64,000 bases of DNA, from the NCBI GenBank assembly GCA_016508695.1, contig VNKQ01000004.1, forward strand, positions 2,108,001-2,172,000, given 5' to 3'. Position numbers and translations under genes: made by a program. Below, piece by piece: positions 34,962 to 46,321 of this stretch. Positions within the stretch are counted from its first letter, which is position 1; every line of letters starts with the position of its first letter. Source of the stretch: Hyphodiscus hymeniophilus (lineage: Eukaryota > Ascomycota > Leotiomycetes > Helotiales > Hyphodiscaceae). The notes below the pieces were generated by a model. The model saw nothing but the letters and a program-made list of their open reading frames with translations, had not been told where the DNA came from and searched no databases.

Positions 34962-36034
34962 TCATTTGGAGGTCACATCCTCTTTGCTGATATCAACCGC
35001 GATCAGGAGGACAAAGAACAGCACTAATATCTACCAGAAAGGTTAGAACTTAGTAACCATCCTGCAGGATATCCAGTACGGTGAACTCACGATGAAGACT
35101 CCAGCTGCTAACAGTACAATTTCGAAGCCTCCTGTGATTGCTTTGCTTCTGACAATTGCATTCTGAGATCTCCAGGTCCGGAAAGCTCCAATCATCAAAG
35201 TGTAGATCGCTGCACCTTGACAAATGCACGCCAGTGGCTTCCCGAGCACGTAAAATCCAAACAAAGCGTTAGGAGTTGGGGCATGTTGAAGACGGCTGAA
35301 TCAACAATCAGCACATATCCTGGATAAGCCAGCTCGACGAACCGACTTACAAAAGCTGTGCGACAGTGATCCCTATCATTGACAGGGCCAACGATGTCCT
35401 GAGATAGCTGAGAAAGGTTCTTTCGAGAGCTGCTCGTCAAAGTCAGCGATTTCGTTTGCCTCAAAACACGAGTGGAAGAAAGGTAAGTCATCCCGTATCG
35501 CCTCAAGATGTTAAATGAACTTAGATACGCCTTGGCTACCCGTCAATTTACAATGCTGACTTGGTAGAGACGATTACCTCGAAGAGTTACCTTTGATAAC
35601 CATGCATGAAAGACCTGTCGGGGATGCAGCTCCGGGCCCAACTAGGAAAAACAACCATAGTGCTGAAGGGGGTGTTTAGACGGGAGGGGAACTTGTTCCT
35701 TGGACATACCCAAATGGTCTCGGCACGTGTCATATGGCACTGTAACTCTGATTTGATGCCGCCAGAACTTCGACACACCATAAGTGAAACGTGCTAGAAA
35801 GGTGCTGGGCTTCCTCGCCGCTGTACTCGATCCTTGTTGGTGAGCTGTGGAGGCGTGACTATAGTTGCGCCTTAATCTGTCGAGAAGCGCCAATTCAGTT
35901 GCTTCGCGCGCGTCTCTCTCTTCTGCGTCTGCGCCTGTGGGCAAATCCTCTGTCGGAGCAGTTGGATGGGGCACATCTGGCTCCTCGGGTTCCCCGATTA
36001 ATGCTTGCGGGTCTTGATCTGATGTCTCAGCCAT
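34962..36034 (-). CDS. DUF202 (YidH-like) integral membrane protein
   Basis: The conserved DUF202 core RDHLALERTFLSYLRTSLAL is assembled across an intron (about 35705-35432). Exons then join through CAQLF-RLQHAPTPNALFGF and a last junction GVFI-ILVLFFVLLIAVD. Total length is about 226 residues. Three hydrophobic segments are seen: ALSMIGITVAQLF, ACICQGAAIYTLMIGAF, and GFEIVLLAAGVFIILVLFFV. The N-terminal about 95 residues are Glu/Pro-rich and cytosolic. S. cerevisiae relatives include small vacuolar or ER proteins of unknown role (Vtc1 has the same fold family), so a role with polyphosphate or ion handling is possible but unsupported. Start chosen at MAETSDQDPQ. Confidence 0.8.
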
Positions 36035-37616
36035 GGCAATGCGGTCGTGCAGATAATTGGCAAGGGGGTTTGCACCGATGGCGATGCAAAGGCCACGGTG
36101 GGTAACGAGCTGCCTGTCGTGCTGAACTTTTGGCAAAATCCAAGGTGAGGAAGTTTGGACGTTGGAACATCGGGTATTATCAAAGATAAGATTAGATCCT
36201 CGTTCTTCATAGGTCACCTAGTCAACCAGGAAGATACCAGCTGGCTCTACGAGGTATGGACTACTCCATGGTTCTTTGACCCCCTCACTCCACATCCATT
36301 CCGCGGCGCCAATCCCAGCCACCCACCACCTGTCTACCTGTCTTCCGCTTCAAGAAATCCGAGCCACACCAAGATCAATCAATGCAACTTCACGACAACA
36401 TGCACCAGGCATTTGTGGGCGATAAGAGTCCTAGAGCCCTGCGGTGGATCTCCCTCCTTGGCCCTTCGTTATGACTTGGAATCGGCGCTATGCAAAGTCC
36501 ATTCTTTGTCCAGAACAATCCATTGTCCGCATTTGATCCACCAGGGCCCTATGAAAAGAGATCTGGCATTGGCGAGTCGGACCGTGGTCTCCGTTCGGAA
36601 ATATTTCGTCGTGAAGCGATCACCAACGACGCCCCCAAACCGGCTTTGAGCCCATTAGGATCATTGGAAAAGCGCTCACCAGGAGATCTTTAACGTGCAT
36701 ACATACCGTGGCCAGGTCTCGCTGGATATTTGCCTCCTTCCAATATGTGTTCGTTCTAATTGGCACCCTTAGAGGCATTGAACAGAGCTCACAATGATAT
36801 TCCTCACCTAGCATACCTTTGATCTGCTCTTTGCGCCCATTCTCATCGTCTTTTGCCCCACCGACGTCGTTCCAGCATCCCTGAAGCTTGCAAGGAAGTC
36901 ACTTTGTCTCCTGTCTCTGCCTCGCGTGCCCCAGCTTTGGAGGCTCGCGGCGTCGGTCCGCTCATACCGTTTTCACCACTTAATTATTAATGGATCACTC
37001 ACTGTATGGCTCCAGCTTAGCCCTACATTTGCCTACAGATCCCGCCGCTGGCTTTCGGGTGAATTCATCCCTAGCTTTACAGCCTCTGCCCCACAGGTTG
37101 TCCGGTCGATTCGGCAGCCCAAGCAGCCTGTACCTCTCTGTTCCTCCATGTCCGTCGTCAGCCAGACTACAGCAACCCCATACCGCTTGCAAAGCGACCC
37201 ATTCAGCCGCCACGTCTAGAAGATGGGGTGAATCCGGAAGCATCCCATAGTACTTTGTACTGCCTCATACACGCGGAGCTATGGCTTGTCTATCCGCTTA
37301 AACGTCGGTCTGAGATATATCACTTGAGGCAGCTGATCCGCAATGGTTCTTCTTTCGTCCTCTTCAACCCTCTGGTATATGACATGCAGTGTCCCAGATC
37401 AAAGTGACTCTCCTACTTCTCACGATTTACATCATCCACTCTCGCTTTTGTGGTCAACAAGAGACCACAAGAATTGGACGTTGACGCCATCCTTCCGCCG
37501 GCCTCGACGGATTTCACTCTCCAGCTTCGTCAAGAGTAGACCGCACTTGGCACCACGCATCACCTTAGAAGCAACGATAGACATCTCCCATTGAACTCAC
37601 TCTGTAGCCTACAAAG
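36035..37616. other. Long divergent region, DUF202 / GH3
   Basis: A 1.58-kb stretch between divergent starts with no recognisable gene. Frames at 36155-36649 (+,164 codons) and 36990-37250 (+) lack motifs. The part before 37617 is pyrimidine-rich with short CT runs, as in fungal leaders. It presumably carries the GH3 promoter. Confidence 0.5.
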
Positions 37617-40580
37617 ATGGCGGATTCTCCAGAGAGTGAAATCCATAACCCTATCTTCGACAAGTTTGAGAACGAGTCCGAAGATCCTTCGAACGCGGAC
37701 ATAAGCATCACACCGAATACAGAACTCTCTCCACCAGACAGTCCAACGAGTAAGAGTGCTGCATTAAGCCATGGAATTGACAGAAGTTCGAATGCAGCTG
37801 CTCTCGCTGCTTCTCTGTCACTTGAGGAACAAGTGAGCAATTTTTTTACACTCTAGTCCATGATACTAACAGCGAAACTCAGGTCTCTCTCCTAGTAGCA
37901 GCAGACTTCTGGAGGTCGAGAGCTATTCCCGCGAGAGGAATACCAGCGTTCAAAACGAGTGATGGCCCAAACGGTGCCCGTGGAGCGATTTTCAAAGCCG
38001 GCACAAAGGTTTGTACCACCACGTAACTGTAAGGTGCTGGACTGGAATTGACATTTGAGAAGGCTGCTCTATTTCCTTGCGGCGTATCACTCGCCGCTTC
38101 GTGGAATTCGAGACTTCTGTTCGAGATCGGCCAGCATCTTGCCGACGAAGTGAAGGCAAGATCCGCTCATGTTATACTGGCACCAACGGTTTGCCTGCAC
38201 CGTGGACCTCTAGGAGGACGCAACTTCGAGTCCTTTTCAGAAGATCCTTATCTGACAGGCAAACTTGCCGCTTCATATATCAAGGGTGTCCAAGGGAAAG
38301 GTGTTGCGGCAACGATCAAGCGTGAGTCCGAGGTAGATATGCCGTGTCACGTGTGTACCACTAACATCTTCGTCAGACTTCGTTGGGAATGAGCAAGAAA
38401 CTTTCAGAACGACAATGGAATCTGTCATAGAGGAGCGCCCTTTAAGAGAATTGTATCTTCGTCCTTTTGAGATCGCTATTCGGGAGTCAAATCCATGGGC
38501 GGTCATGACTTCGTACAACCTCATCAATGGGGTTCATGCCGATATGAGTGAGCACAACATCAAAGACGTTCTGCGAGGAGAATGGAACTATGATGGGTAT
38601 GAAACCCACGAATCTTGAAGTCATCTTTGCTGACCTTAGTAGTCTTGTCATGTCAGACTGGTGCGGAATAAATTCAACCGTCGAGTCCATCGAAGCTGGA
38701 TGCGACATTGAAATGCCAGCCGGTAATTGGCGTGGTGAGAAAGTTCTCGCCGCAGTCAAAGATGGGAAGCTGAGTCTAGAGGCCATTGAGAAGGCTGCTG
38801 CGAACGTAATATTTCTGGTGGAGCGAACAAGAGGTTCAGACACGTCGGCCGAACTTGCGGAGCGAGAAGACGATCGAGAAGAGACCCGTCAACTCATTCG
38901 GGAAGCTGGCGCAGAGGGGTTAACACTGCTGAAGAATGAGGGCTCACTGCTACCAATCAAGCCTTTCCAGACGAAAATTGCAGTCATTGGACCCAACGCC
39001 AATAGAGCAATTGCCGGAGGTGGTGGTTCTGCAAGTTTGCACCCATACTACAAGACTGTTCCCCTAGAGAGCATCAAGTCTATACCCGGGAAGGAGATTC
39101 GCTACTCTCAAGGTTGCCATACATGGAAATGGCTACCTCTAGCTCAGGACTACTGCACGACAGCGACTGGTGAGCAAGGCGTCATCCTCGAGTTTTTTGA
39201 GGGTGACAAGTTTGAGGGAAGCCCACGAGTGGTTCAACATAAAACGAATACGGATTTGTATTTATGGGACTCGGCACCGATGGAAGTTCTGCCAGCATGG
39301 TCATGTTATGCAAGGACAAGAATCACTCCCCTGACTACCGGACAACATACCATTGGCTTTTCAAGTGTTGGGGCTGGACGTCTCTTCGTTGAAGGGGAAC
39401 TCAAAGTTGATCTATGGAACTGGACAGAGGAGGGAGAAGCCATGTTTGAAGGTTCCAAGGATGTTTTGTTCGAGATGCAGATGGAAGCCGGCAAGCCGTA
39501 CGAACTTCTGGTTGAGATGACCAACGAAAAGCGGCCGTTAACGAAGACTGGTGCTACCCATCGCTATGGAGGATGCCGCATTGGTTACAAAGAGCAAGAT
39601 CAGGTCGACTATCTGCAAGAAGCAGTTCATGCCGCAAGAGAATCAGATGTTGCCGTGGTCATCGTTGGTCTCGATGAAGAATGGGAATCTGAAGGGTATG
39701 ATCGTCAAACAATGGACTTGCCCAAGGACGGCAGTCAAGATCGTCTCATCGAAGCGGTTCTGAAAGCCAACCCTAATACTATCGTTGTTAACCAGTCTGG
39801 CTCCCCGGTTACCATGCCATGGGCGGATCGTGTACCAGCGATCATTCAAGCTTGGTATCAAGGCCAGGAAGCTGGAAACGCCTTAGCTGATGTCCTATTC
39901 GGGTTGAAGACTCCCAGTGGAAAGCTACCCGTAAGATTGAACACTGAATAGCCTCTATGACGAAATGCTAAAAATATTTTCAGACAACGTTCCCGAAGCG
40001 CCTGGAAGACAACCCAACATACCATAACTGGCCGGGTGAGAATCTGAAGGTTGTTTACGGCGAAGGGCTATACATCGGATATCGACATTACGAGCGAATC
40101 GGCATCGAGCCCCTTTTCCCATTCGGCCATGGTCTGTCCTACACGAATTTCACCTACGGCGCACCCACGATCAGCAGTACAATCCTCGCGGAACCCGACA
40201 AGATGACCATTACGATACCCGTCACAAACAGTGGTAGTGTCGAAGGAGCAGAAATTGTGCAAGCATACATACACGATGAGGAGTCTCGGCTGCCACGACC
40301 CGAGAAGGAATTGCAGGCCTTCGATAAAGTTTTACTGCAACCAGGCGAGACGAAGAATGCTACGTTAAGTCTTGACAAGTATTCGGTCGGATACTACGAT
40401 ACCAATTTGAATGCTTGGATTGCTGAGGCTGGCGTTTTTAATGTGCTGATTGGAGCTTCATCAGTCGATATTAAGTACGTCTACTGTTCACGCTACCTTG
40501 TTTTCATGAATGCAACTAACACTACATTAAGGGGAACCGTTTCATTTGAGGTCAAGGAGTCATTTACTTGGCTGTTCTAA
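37617..40580 (+). CDS. GH3 beta-glucosidase with PA14 insert, intracellular type
   Basis: Releases terminal beta-D-glucose from cellobiose and beta-glucosides. Six exons or so; product roughly 840 residues. Order: 70-residue Ser/Pro-rich N-terminus with no signal peptide; GH3 barrel with RAIPARGIPAFKTSDGPNG, ESFSEDPYLTGKLAA, KHFVGNEQE; nucleophile Asp in LVMSDWCG; GH3 C-terminal domain with EGLTLLKNEGSLLPI; PA14 insert from about GEQGVILEFFEGDKFEGSP; then GLDEEWESEGYDR (acid/base Glu region); fibronectin type III-like end (PFGHGLSYTNFTY, PRPEKELQAFDKV). Lack of a secretion signal fits the fungal intracellular BGL class (such as GH1-1/bgl4 type). The gene is far from the CLR-1-like regulator. 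Exon junctions around 38330-38395 and 38597-38637 were inferred. Confidence 0.9.
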
Positions 40581-41114
40581 GGGATATCTTACGATTAGAT
40601 GAGACTCGCAGTCGCGAACATACATTGCTGTTATACCCAGCAGTCTCACTAGGGTGGCTTTTGCGTTTCTTGCGCTTTGTATCTATTTTCTTCCGACTAA
40701 TGGCGCTTTCGTTGGGACATCGCTATAGAACATATGATGACTTCTTTCAATAAATGAATGAATATAACCACCTTCCGTCAGCGGAACCATTAAAGATCTA
40801 CTCTCGTATTTGATGCATAATGTGATTCGGACAGGCTAGATGACATTATCCACTCACTGGAACGTCCACCAAGAGATGGGTCATGTGATTTGAACGATAA
40901 AAAGAAATTCTACTCTCAAGACGTCTTCTAATCTTGCATGTAACGAACGACAGGAAAGCCAATGTCTCTCCTTCTTCAGTAAATACACCGGTTTTCATAA
41001 CTGCGTGACGGTTAAAGGTAGCCTGCTCAATTCCAAAGTTTGACTTTCGCTTCGACGTGACTCCTTCCAACGACGAATTCGCGTCCAGAAGCGACGATAT
41101 AATTCATACAACCC
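40581..41114. other. Spacer, no gene seen
   Basis: Tandem spacer between GH3 and THG1, 534 bp. A minus frame at 40846-41070 has no motif. It contains the THG1 promoter. Confidence 0.5.
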
Positions 41115-42458
41115 ATGGCCAACTCCAAGTAAAGACTCCTCACACCTCTCTTCTCCAAGTGCTAATTCACGACCTTCAGATATGAATACGTAAAAGCCTT
41201 TGAGCAGCCGGACCTGCTACTACCCAACACGTGGATCGTGGTGCGTATCGACGGGCGAGGTTTCCACAAGTCGGTCTACCACACTTTCCCTCTTTCTCCC
41301 ACCTCTTTTCCTCCTCTATCTAAGCAACAGAGCTGGTCCTAATGCAGAAACAGATTTTCAAACAACTATGCCTTTGAGAAGCCCAATGATCGCCGAGCAC
41401 TAGATCTCATGAATGCAGCTGCAAAAGCGGTCCTGACTGAGCTGCCTGATATCGTGATCGCGTATGGAATTAGTGATGAATACAGGTACTTCCCCACTAC
41501 GATGCGTTAATCTGAGTCTGAAGTTCATCCGTGGATGCAGTTTCGTATTTCACAAATCCTGTGCTCTGTTTGAACGGCGGTCAAGGTATGCTTGCTCCTC
41601 TTTCAGAACACAGATTACGTTCCTTCATCTTTTGTCTCTTGCAATTTAAGAAACAATGTTGATATTGGAACAGTAAATTGGTGACCACTATCTCCTCAAC
41701 GTTCACGGCATATTACGTCCACCTTTGGCCTCAGTTCTTCCCTGAAACGCCTCTCTCGCCTCCACTGCCGAGTTTCGACGGTAGAGCGGTGCAGTATCCT
41801 AGTGTTGCAAATTTGAAGGATTATATGAGTTGGCGACAAGTTGACTGTAAGCTCCTCGCAACTGAATCTAAGTGTTCGAAATTTGAAGCCTGATGATGCT
41901 AGGCCACATCAACAATCTGTACAACACGACGTTTTGGGCTCTGATTCAAATGGGTGGTTTGGATGCAAAGGGGGCTGAGAAGGAACTTGCAGTAAGCTTA
42001 TTTTCCGTTTCTTTATAAACGTGGTGGAGGGAGACGTTGCATTAAGCTTATAGAGAAACAGGGATCACTGGCAGCGGACAAGAACGAAATTCTGTTCTCC
42101 CGATTCAAGATTAACTACAACAAGGAGCCGGAAATATACAAGAAAGGAAGCGTAGTCTTCCGAGATGTAAGATCTTCCTTTAATCACTCACTGCCAGCCA
42201 ATCTTCCCTCTAGCTTACCATCGCAACTGTTTATAGTACGAGCTTGTAGAGCCCGACCAAGGTCCAGTAGCCAGCGAGGAGGAAGCCAAAACAGCAGAGC
42301 AGACCGAGCTTTCAAAAGCCCAGGAAAAGAAAGACAAGAAACGGAGAGCGAAGGCGAGGATAACCGTGCAGCATGTGGATATCATTAAGGATGAGTTTTG
42401 GGAGAGACGGCCTTGGTTATTGTCTAATAGGCCAGGGAAGATTCCCAAGGAGCCTTAA
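41115..42458 (+). CDS. THG1: tRNA(His) guanylyltransferase
   Basis: Adds G-1 to the 5' end of tRNA-His, the identity element for histidyl-tRNA synthetase. About eight exons; the first is only 14 nt (MANS plus two bases) and joins to KYEYVKAFEQPDLLLPNTW. Metal-binding and catalytic motifs are WIVVRIDGRGFHKFS and AYGISDEYSFVFHKS, with SKLVTTISSTFTAYYVHLWP and VDCHINNLYNTTFWAL completing the core. The intron after DGRGFHK uses a GTCGGT donor. C-terminus is charged (QEKKDKKRRAKARITVQHVD) and ends KIPKEP. It converges with TMA23, stop-to-stop gap 139 bp. All conserved blocks are present. Confidence 0.95.
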
Positions 42459-42597
42459 ATTCAATTGTATTCGCTCAATTGCATTCGCTCAATTCTACTC
42501 TGTCACAACGCCGTCGTCGTATGGCCGGAATGCTTGCCTTTCCTAGCGCCATACTCGTACGAAATGTGCAGCGTTAATCTTTCCGTCGCTTTTTTCG

Positions 42598-43605
42598 CTA
42601 TGTTTTTGCAGGTACTGTGTCTTCTGATGCTTTCTGTGCTGCTTCTTTCAGTAGCTTGCTTTGACGTTTACGTGCTCGTCGTTGTTCAGTCGACTCGACG
42701 TTCTCGGTGGTCCCATCAACTTCCATCTTGTCCCCTTCGTCTGCAGTAGACTCTAATATCTTGGAAGCTTTCTGCGCAGCCCTCCTCGCCCTTTTCTCTT
42801 CCTTCGTCTCAGGCTTTTCTTTTACTTCGTCGACCTCCACCCTATCTGACCCTTGCTCAACAGCAGCTTTCTGTGATTCCTTGGCCCTCTCTGTAGAGCT
42901 CAGTGACTTCGTCCCGTCTTTCGTCATTAATGTATGAGTGGTCTCCGCAACATCCATCTTCTTACCGCTAGACTCCTTTGTTTTCGAAGCTTTCCCCGCG
43001 GCTCTCCTTGCTCTCCTTGCCTCCTTTGTCTCAACAGCAGACACTTGTGTTTTCGGACTCTCTTCCGCACTCCGTCTTGACTTCTTCTTCTCCTTCAACA
43101 TAAGCCCGGCCCCAAGCTCTGGCGTACCCTCGCTCGCTGGCTTTATAGCTCGTTTCGCAGCCTTCCTCTCCCTCCTTTCCTCCTTACTCTCTGCCCCTTC
43201 CTCCCTCCGCCGTTTCTTGCCGATTGACTCCTCATTTATGCTTCCTTCAGTAGTATCTGGTGTAAGTGTCCCACCCAAGCCCTCTCCTCTCACAAAACTC
43301 GCATAAAGACCACCTGAAGACCCAACCCATTTCCCACCGCCCTTGACAACCATATCCAATCCTCCACTAGTGATGGTCTGAATCACTTTTCCCTGTTCGC
43401 TCGTATCTAGTCCTTGTAGACTTTTGTCGAAAGCGTTCATCCACCACATATCGCTCGTCTTGTGCTGTTTCTTCCCTACGCCTAGGTTATTTTGTTTTTG
43501 GGAAACGAGAAGAGGTCGCGAAAGGCCAGTTGTGTCGGAAGTTGGGTGGAGGGAGTGGCCTTTGCCACGCCAGCCTTGGGAGGTAAGGAGGGCATGTGCA
43601 TCCAT
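42598..43605 (-). CDS. TMA23: G-patch protein Tma23-like, ribosome biogenesis
   Basis: Intronless, 335 residues. The N-terminal block (MDAHALLTSQGWRGKGHSL, SRPLLVSQKQNNLGVG, TSDMWWMNAFDKSLQGLD) matches the Tma23 family, a nucleolar G-patch-like protein for 40S biogenesis. The remaining two-thirds is Lys/Glu/Ala-rich with repeated KEARRARRAAGKASK-type units, three variants of which occur (near residues 140, 200 and 270). This resembles a nucleolar disordered tail. A Gly-rich segment (VVKGGGKWVGSSGG) follows the conserved part. The strand opposite shows long false frames due to the repeat composition. Shares a divergent promoter with the antiporter. Confidence 0.85.
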   Translation of the reverse strand: MDAHALLTSQGWRGKGHSLHPTSDTTGLSRPLLVSQKQNNLGVGKKQHKTSDMWWMNAFDKSLQGLDTSEQGKVIQTITSGGLDMVVKGGGKWVGSSGGLYASFVRGEGLGGTLTPDTTEGSINEESIGKKRRREEGAESKEERRERKAAKRAIKPASEGTPELGAGLMLKEKKKSRRSAEESPKTQVSAVETKEARRARRAAGKASKTKESSGKKMDVAETTHTLMTKDGTKSLSSTERAKESQKAAVEQGSDRVEVDEVKEKPETKEEKRARRAAQKASKILESTADEGDKMEVDGTTENVESTEQRRARKRQSKLLKEAAQKASEDTVPAKT

Positions 43606-44189
43606 AGTATAGATTGGGGAAGCTTGGAATTAGGAGGATATTGGAAGTGGAAGTTGTGGATTTTTACGATAAGGAAAGTTTCGGGGTGCAATCTTTTTAG
43701 CGTGCTCGGCACGGAATGCCAAGCCAAGACTTACAGTACCCAGGCGAAGGGGGTCGGCGAAAAAGGGGCCGATTTTGGCACAGGTCAAAACACCAAAATA
43801 TAGTTTTGCAAATACAACCCCACAACGAAGGGGGTTTCTAAACGCTTGCCAGGAGAGTTCTTCAACTTTGGAGGAGGTGTATATAGCCTTGCGCACGATT
43901 TTCAAGTCCTTATTCGAGCCATATTCAGCTTGTTTTGGTCAAAATACAAATGTAAACATAGCCGTATTTCGGTGTTTTGGCCTGTGCCAAAATCGGCCCC
44001 TTTTTCGCCGATCCCCTAGCCAGGCTAGCCAGGCTTCAACCTTCACTCAAACCTCGATACCTCAAACTATTCAAAATCTGCTTTAGCTGATTAATATCGT
44101 ACTATATTATAGGATGTACTGTCTTGTAGTCTTTCACTCTGGGCCATATTCCCTATTGTTGTCAACAAGATATCATTTGTTACCTTAAT
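43606..44189. promoter_or_regulatory. Divergent promoter, TMA23 / antiporter, carrying an insertion
   Basis: 584 bp between divergent start codons; about half is the MITE-like element at 43739-44021. Only about 130 bp remain on the TMA23 side and 168 bp on the antiporter side, so the element must lie within or between the control regions of both genes. Confidence 0.6.
43739..44021. mobile_element. MITE-like element with about 60-bp terminal inverted repeats
   Basis: The left arm (43739-43800) and right arm (43961-44021) are near-perfect reverse complements over GTCGGCGAAAAAGGGG, CCGATTTTGGCACAGG and CAAAACACC, with mismatches outside and inside this block. The repeat extends weakly further inwards (AAATA..GCAAATACA). 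Interior is short and non-coding. Length about 283 bp fits a non-autonomous DNA transposon. The right flank repeats AGCCAGGCT twice; a clear target-site duplication is not seen. Superfamily unknown. Confidence 0.75.
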
Positions 44190-46222
44190 ATGCCTTACCT
44201 ACCCTATGAAGAACCAGGGATCACTACAATCCTCTCCTTGACTTCCTTCCTACTTCTCCTTAATGGGGTCCGCTACGCTCTCGATCGGCTTCTATACTGT
44301 GGAATCATTGGGGAGATTTTCATTGGAATGATATGGGGTTTGCCAGTGGGGGGGACAGCATGGTTGAGCAAAGGGGCACAAGGTGTAATCCAGGCCTTTG
44401 GATACCTAGGTCTTATAGGACTGGTTTTTGAAGGCGGACTCACGACAGACATTGCCCTTCTACGCAAGAACGCCTATGCATCTGTTTCAGTAGCCACAAT
44501 TGGACTTCTGATGCCAATCGCCTTGTCCTTCCTGCTGCTGGTTTTCCCGTTCTCCGACAGTACTGGCAAGACAGCCTATCCCACTCCTCTCGCAGCATTC
44601 TCTGCAGGTGCTTCACTATGCTCAACTTCCCTAGGCACGACTTTTGCTATTCTATCCGCAGCAAACATGCAAAAAACTCGTGTGGGTATTGTATTGGTTG
44701 GCGCAGCGATGATGGATGATGTTGTTGGGCTAGTTATGGTGAACATTATTACCACGCTCGGAAGAGGTGGGAATACAGGTTGGCCTATTGCTCGACCTAT
44801 TGCTGCTAGCTTTGGTCTGTTACTCGCTACTTTGGTAGTGTGTCCATATGTGCTAATGCCAGTCTCATGCTGGTTTCTCGGCGTAATGAGCGGGGAAGCT
44901 CCATTGGATGGCCAACAAACCTCGAAGGCCAAGATATGCACCGTCGTCACGAAGCTTATACGAAACATTCCTCACTTGGATTTCATTATATCAACATTGA
45001 TCTTGATCGCCTTTGTTACAATAGCCTCATTCATTGATGCATCGGTGCTATTTGCTGCTTTCATAGCAGGCGGCATGGTGAGCTTCCTATTGAACGTCGA
45101 TAGCGAGCAACAACAATCAGATACGACATCGCAGGGAAAAGGACCAGCAGAGATGTACCAGGATTATTTGAAGCCCACAATGGATGGCATCCTTGTTCCA
45201 TTCTTCTTTGTGAGTTAGGCCTTAGAAAGCAGTGTTTCCCCACTATCATCTGTAATCTGGTCGACATTTTAATGCCCCTGTTGAGCACGCTCATCCAGTT
45301 CTTCAAGAGTCTTGCTTGCGATTTGAAGCTAGGCTATTCGGTCGATGTTATCCCTCTTCGCACGGTTTAGTGCAGCGAATGCTGGCAGGCGTCAACTTTG
45401 TCTTGTTCCAAAAACATAAATTGAATTGTAGAAGCCTGCATGCAATCCAAACTTCCTTCAATCACACATGTCAAAAGAATATTAGTGGAAAATCCATTAA
45501 GATGTTATCTTTGACGCAGGTCTGCCACTCTGGTGGACATTCGCCTTTGACAAATAGTCCTTGTCAATGACAGTTCTAGCGACAAAGCACCCTGGGTCTC
45601 TTCACCCAGAGTCAGAAGTCCTGAGCCATCTGAAAAGTGGAATGTCTTGTTATCACTCGATTTTCTGCTGCGAGAACAATAGCTGACTTCATACTTCTAG
45701 GCCTCAATCGGCTTTTCCATTCCTATCACTGATATGTTCAGTGGCTCAATTGTCTGGAAGGGCATAGTGTATTCCATTCTCATGGTACTTGCAAAAGGCA
45801 CGATCAGTATTGTGTTTTACTTCGAATACTTCATGAAGCAACGGAAAGTGAAGAAATCTATCATGCGATCGCCAGCGCGAACACTACCCTGCCAATCAGA
45901 CCCAGTACAAATGATAGCAGCGAGTGCACTGCCACCGGGAAACTTAACCCCCAATGCTTCTCCAGATGCAGAACTTTCCCCTGGTCCGCCACATTCGATG
46001 GCATTGCTTGCAGGCATGGCTATGGTCGCCAGAGGAGAAATTGGCTTTTTGATAGCATCACTCTCACAGAGCTCTGGGGTTTTGGCATTGCGGTATAAGG
46101 AAAACATGACGATCGAGTCCTCAGGCGAGGAACTATTTCTCGTAATTGTGTGGGCTGTTGGGATATGCACAATCGTTGGGCCCCTTGGAGTGGGTCTTAT
46201 CATCAGACGAATAAGACCTTGA
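44190..46222 (+). CDS. Cation/proton antiporter, CPA2 family
   Basis: Na+/H+ exchanger-domain membrane protein, 513 residues from exons 44190-45209 and 45701-46222. About eleven to twelve hydrophobic segments are seen, the first being TTILSLTSFLLLLNGVRYAL. The CPA2 ion-binding Asp pair is in AMMDDVVGLVMV; LGLIGLVFEGGLTTD and SAGASLCSTSLGTTFAIL are typical of the KefB/NapA-like fold. GLLAGMAMVARGEIGFLI-type sequence near the end is the conserved ARGE segment. No TrkA domain. It may act at the plasma membrane or an organelle. The 491-bp intron (45210-45700) interrupts VPFFF-ASIGFSIP and is exceptionally long here. A divergent TMA23 shares its promoter. Confidence 0.85.
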
Positions 46223-46321
46223 TTACGCCATTCGCTAGACTCTAGTCGGTCAACTTGGCAGATCTCGTTGCCGCCGGTATGAAGTATGAAACCACCAATA
46301 CTGTCCGCTTCCCTTGTGGTA

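Noticed and set aside
5883..40580. A cellulose-utilisation gene cluster formed by the CLR-1-like factor and the GH3 enzyme
   Set aside because: They are about 29 kb apart with many unrelated housekeeping genes between them.
42707..43306. Long plus-strand frames opposite TMA23
   Set aside because: They mirror the Lys/Glu-rich repeats of the real gene and have Ser/Phe/Leu-biased composition typical of antisense frames.
24815..44021. Possible relationship between the two MITE-like elements (both begin with GGGGTCGG-like sequence)
   Set aside because: Beyond about 8 bases at the ends, the arms do not match, so common origin is not supported.
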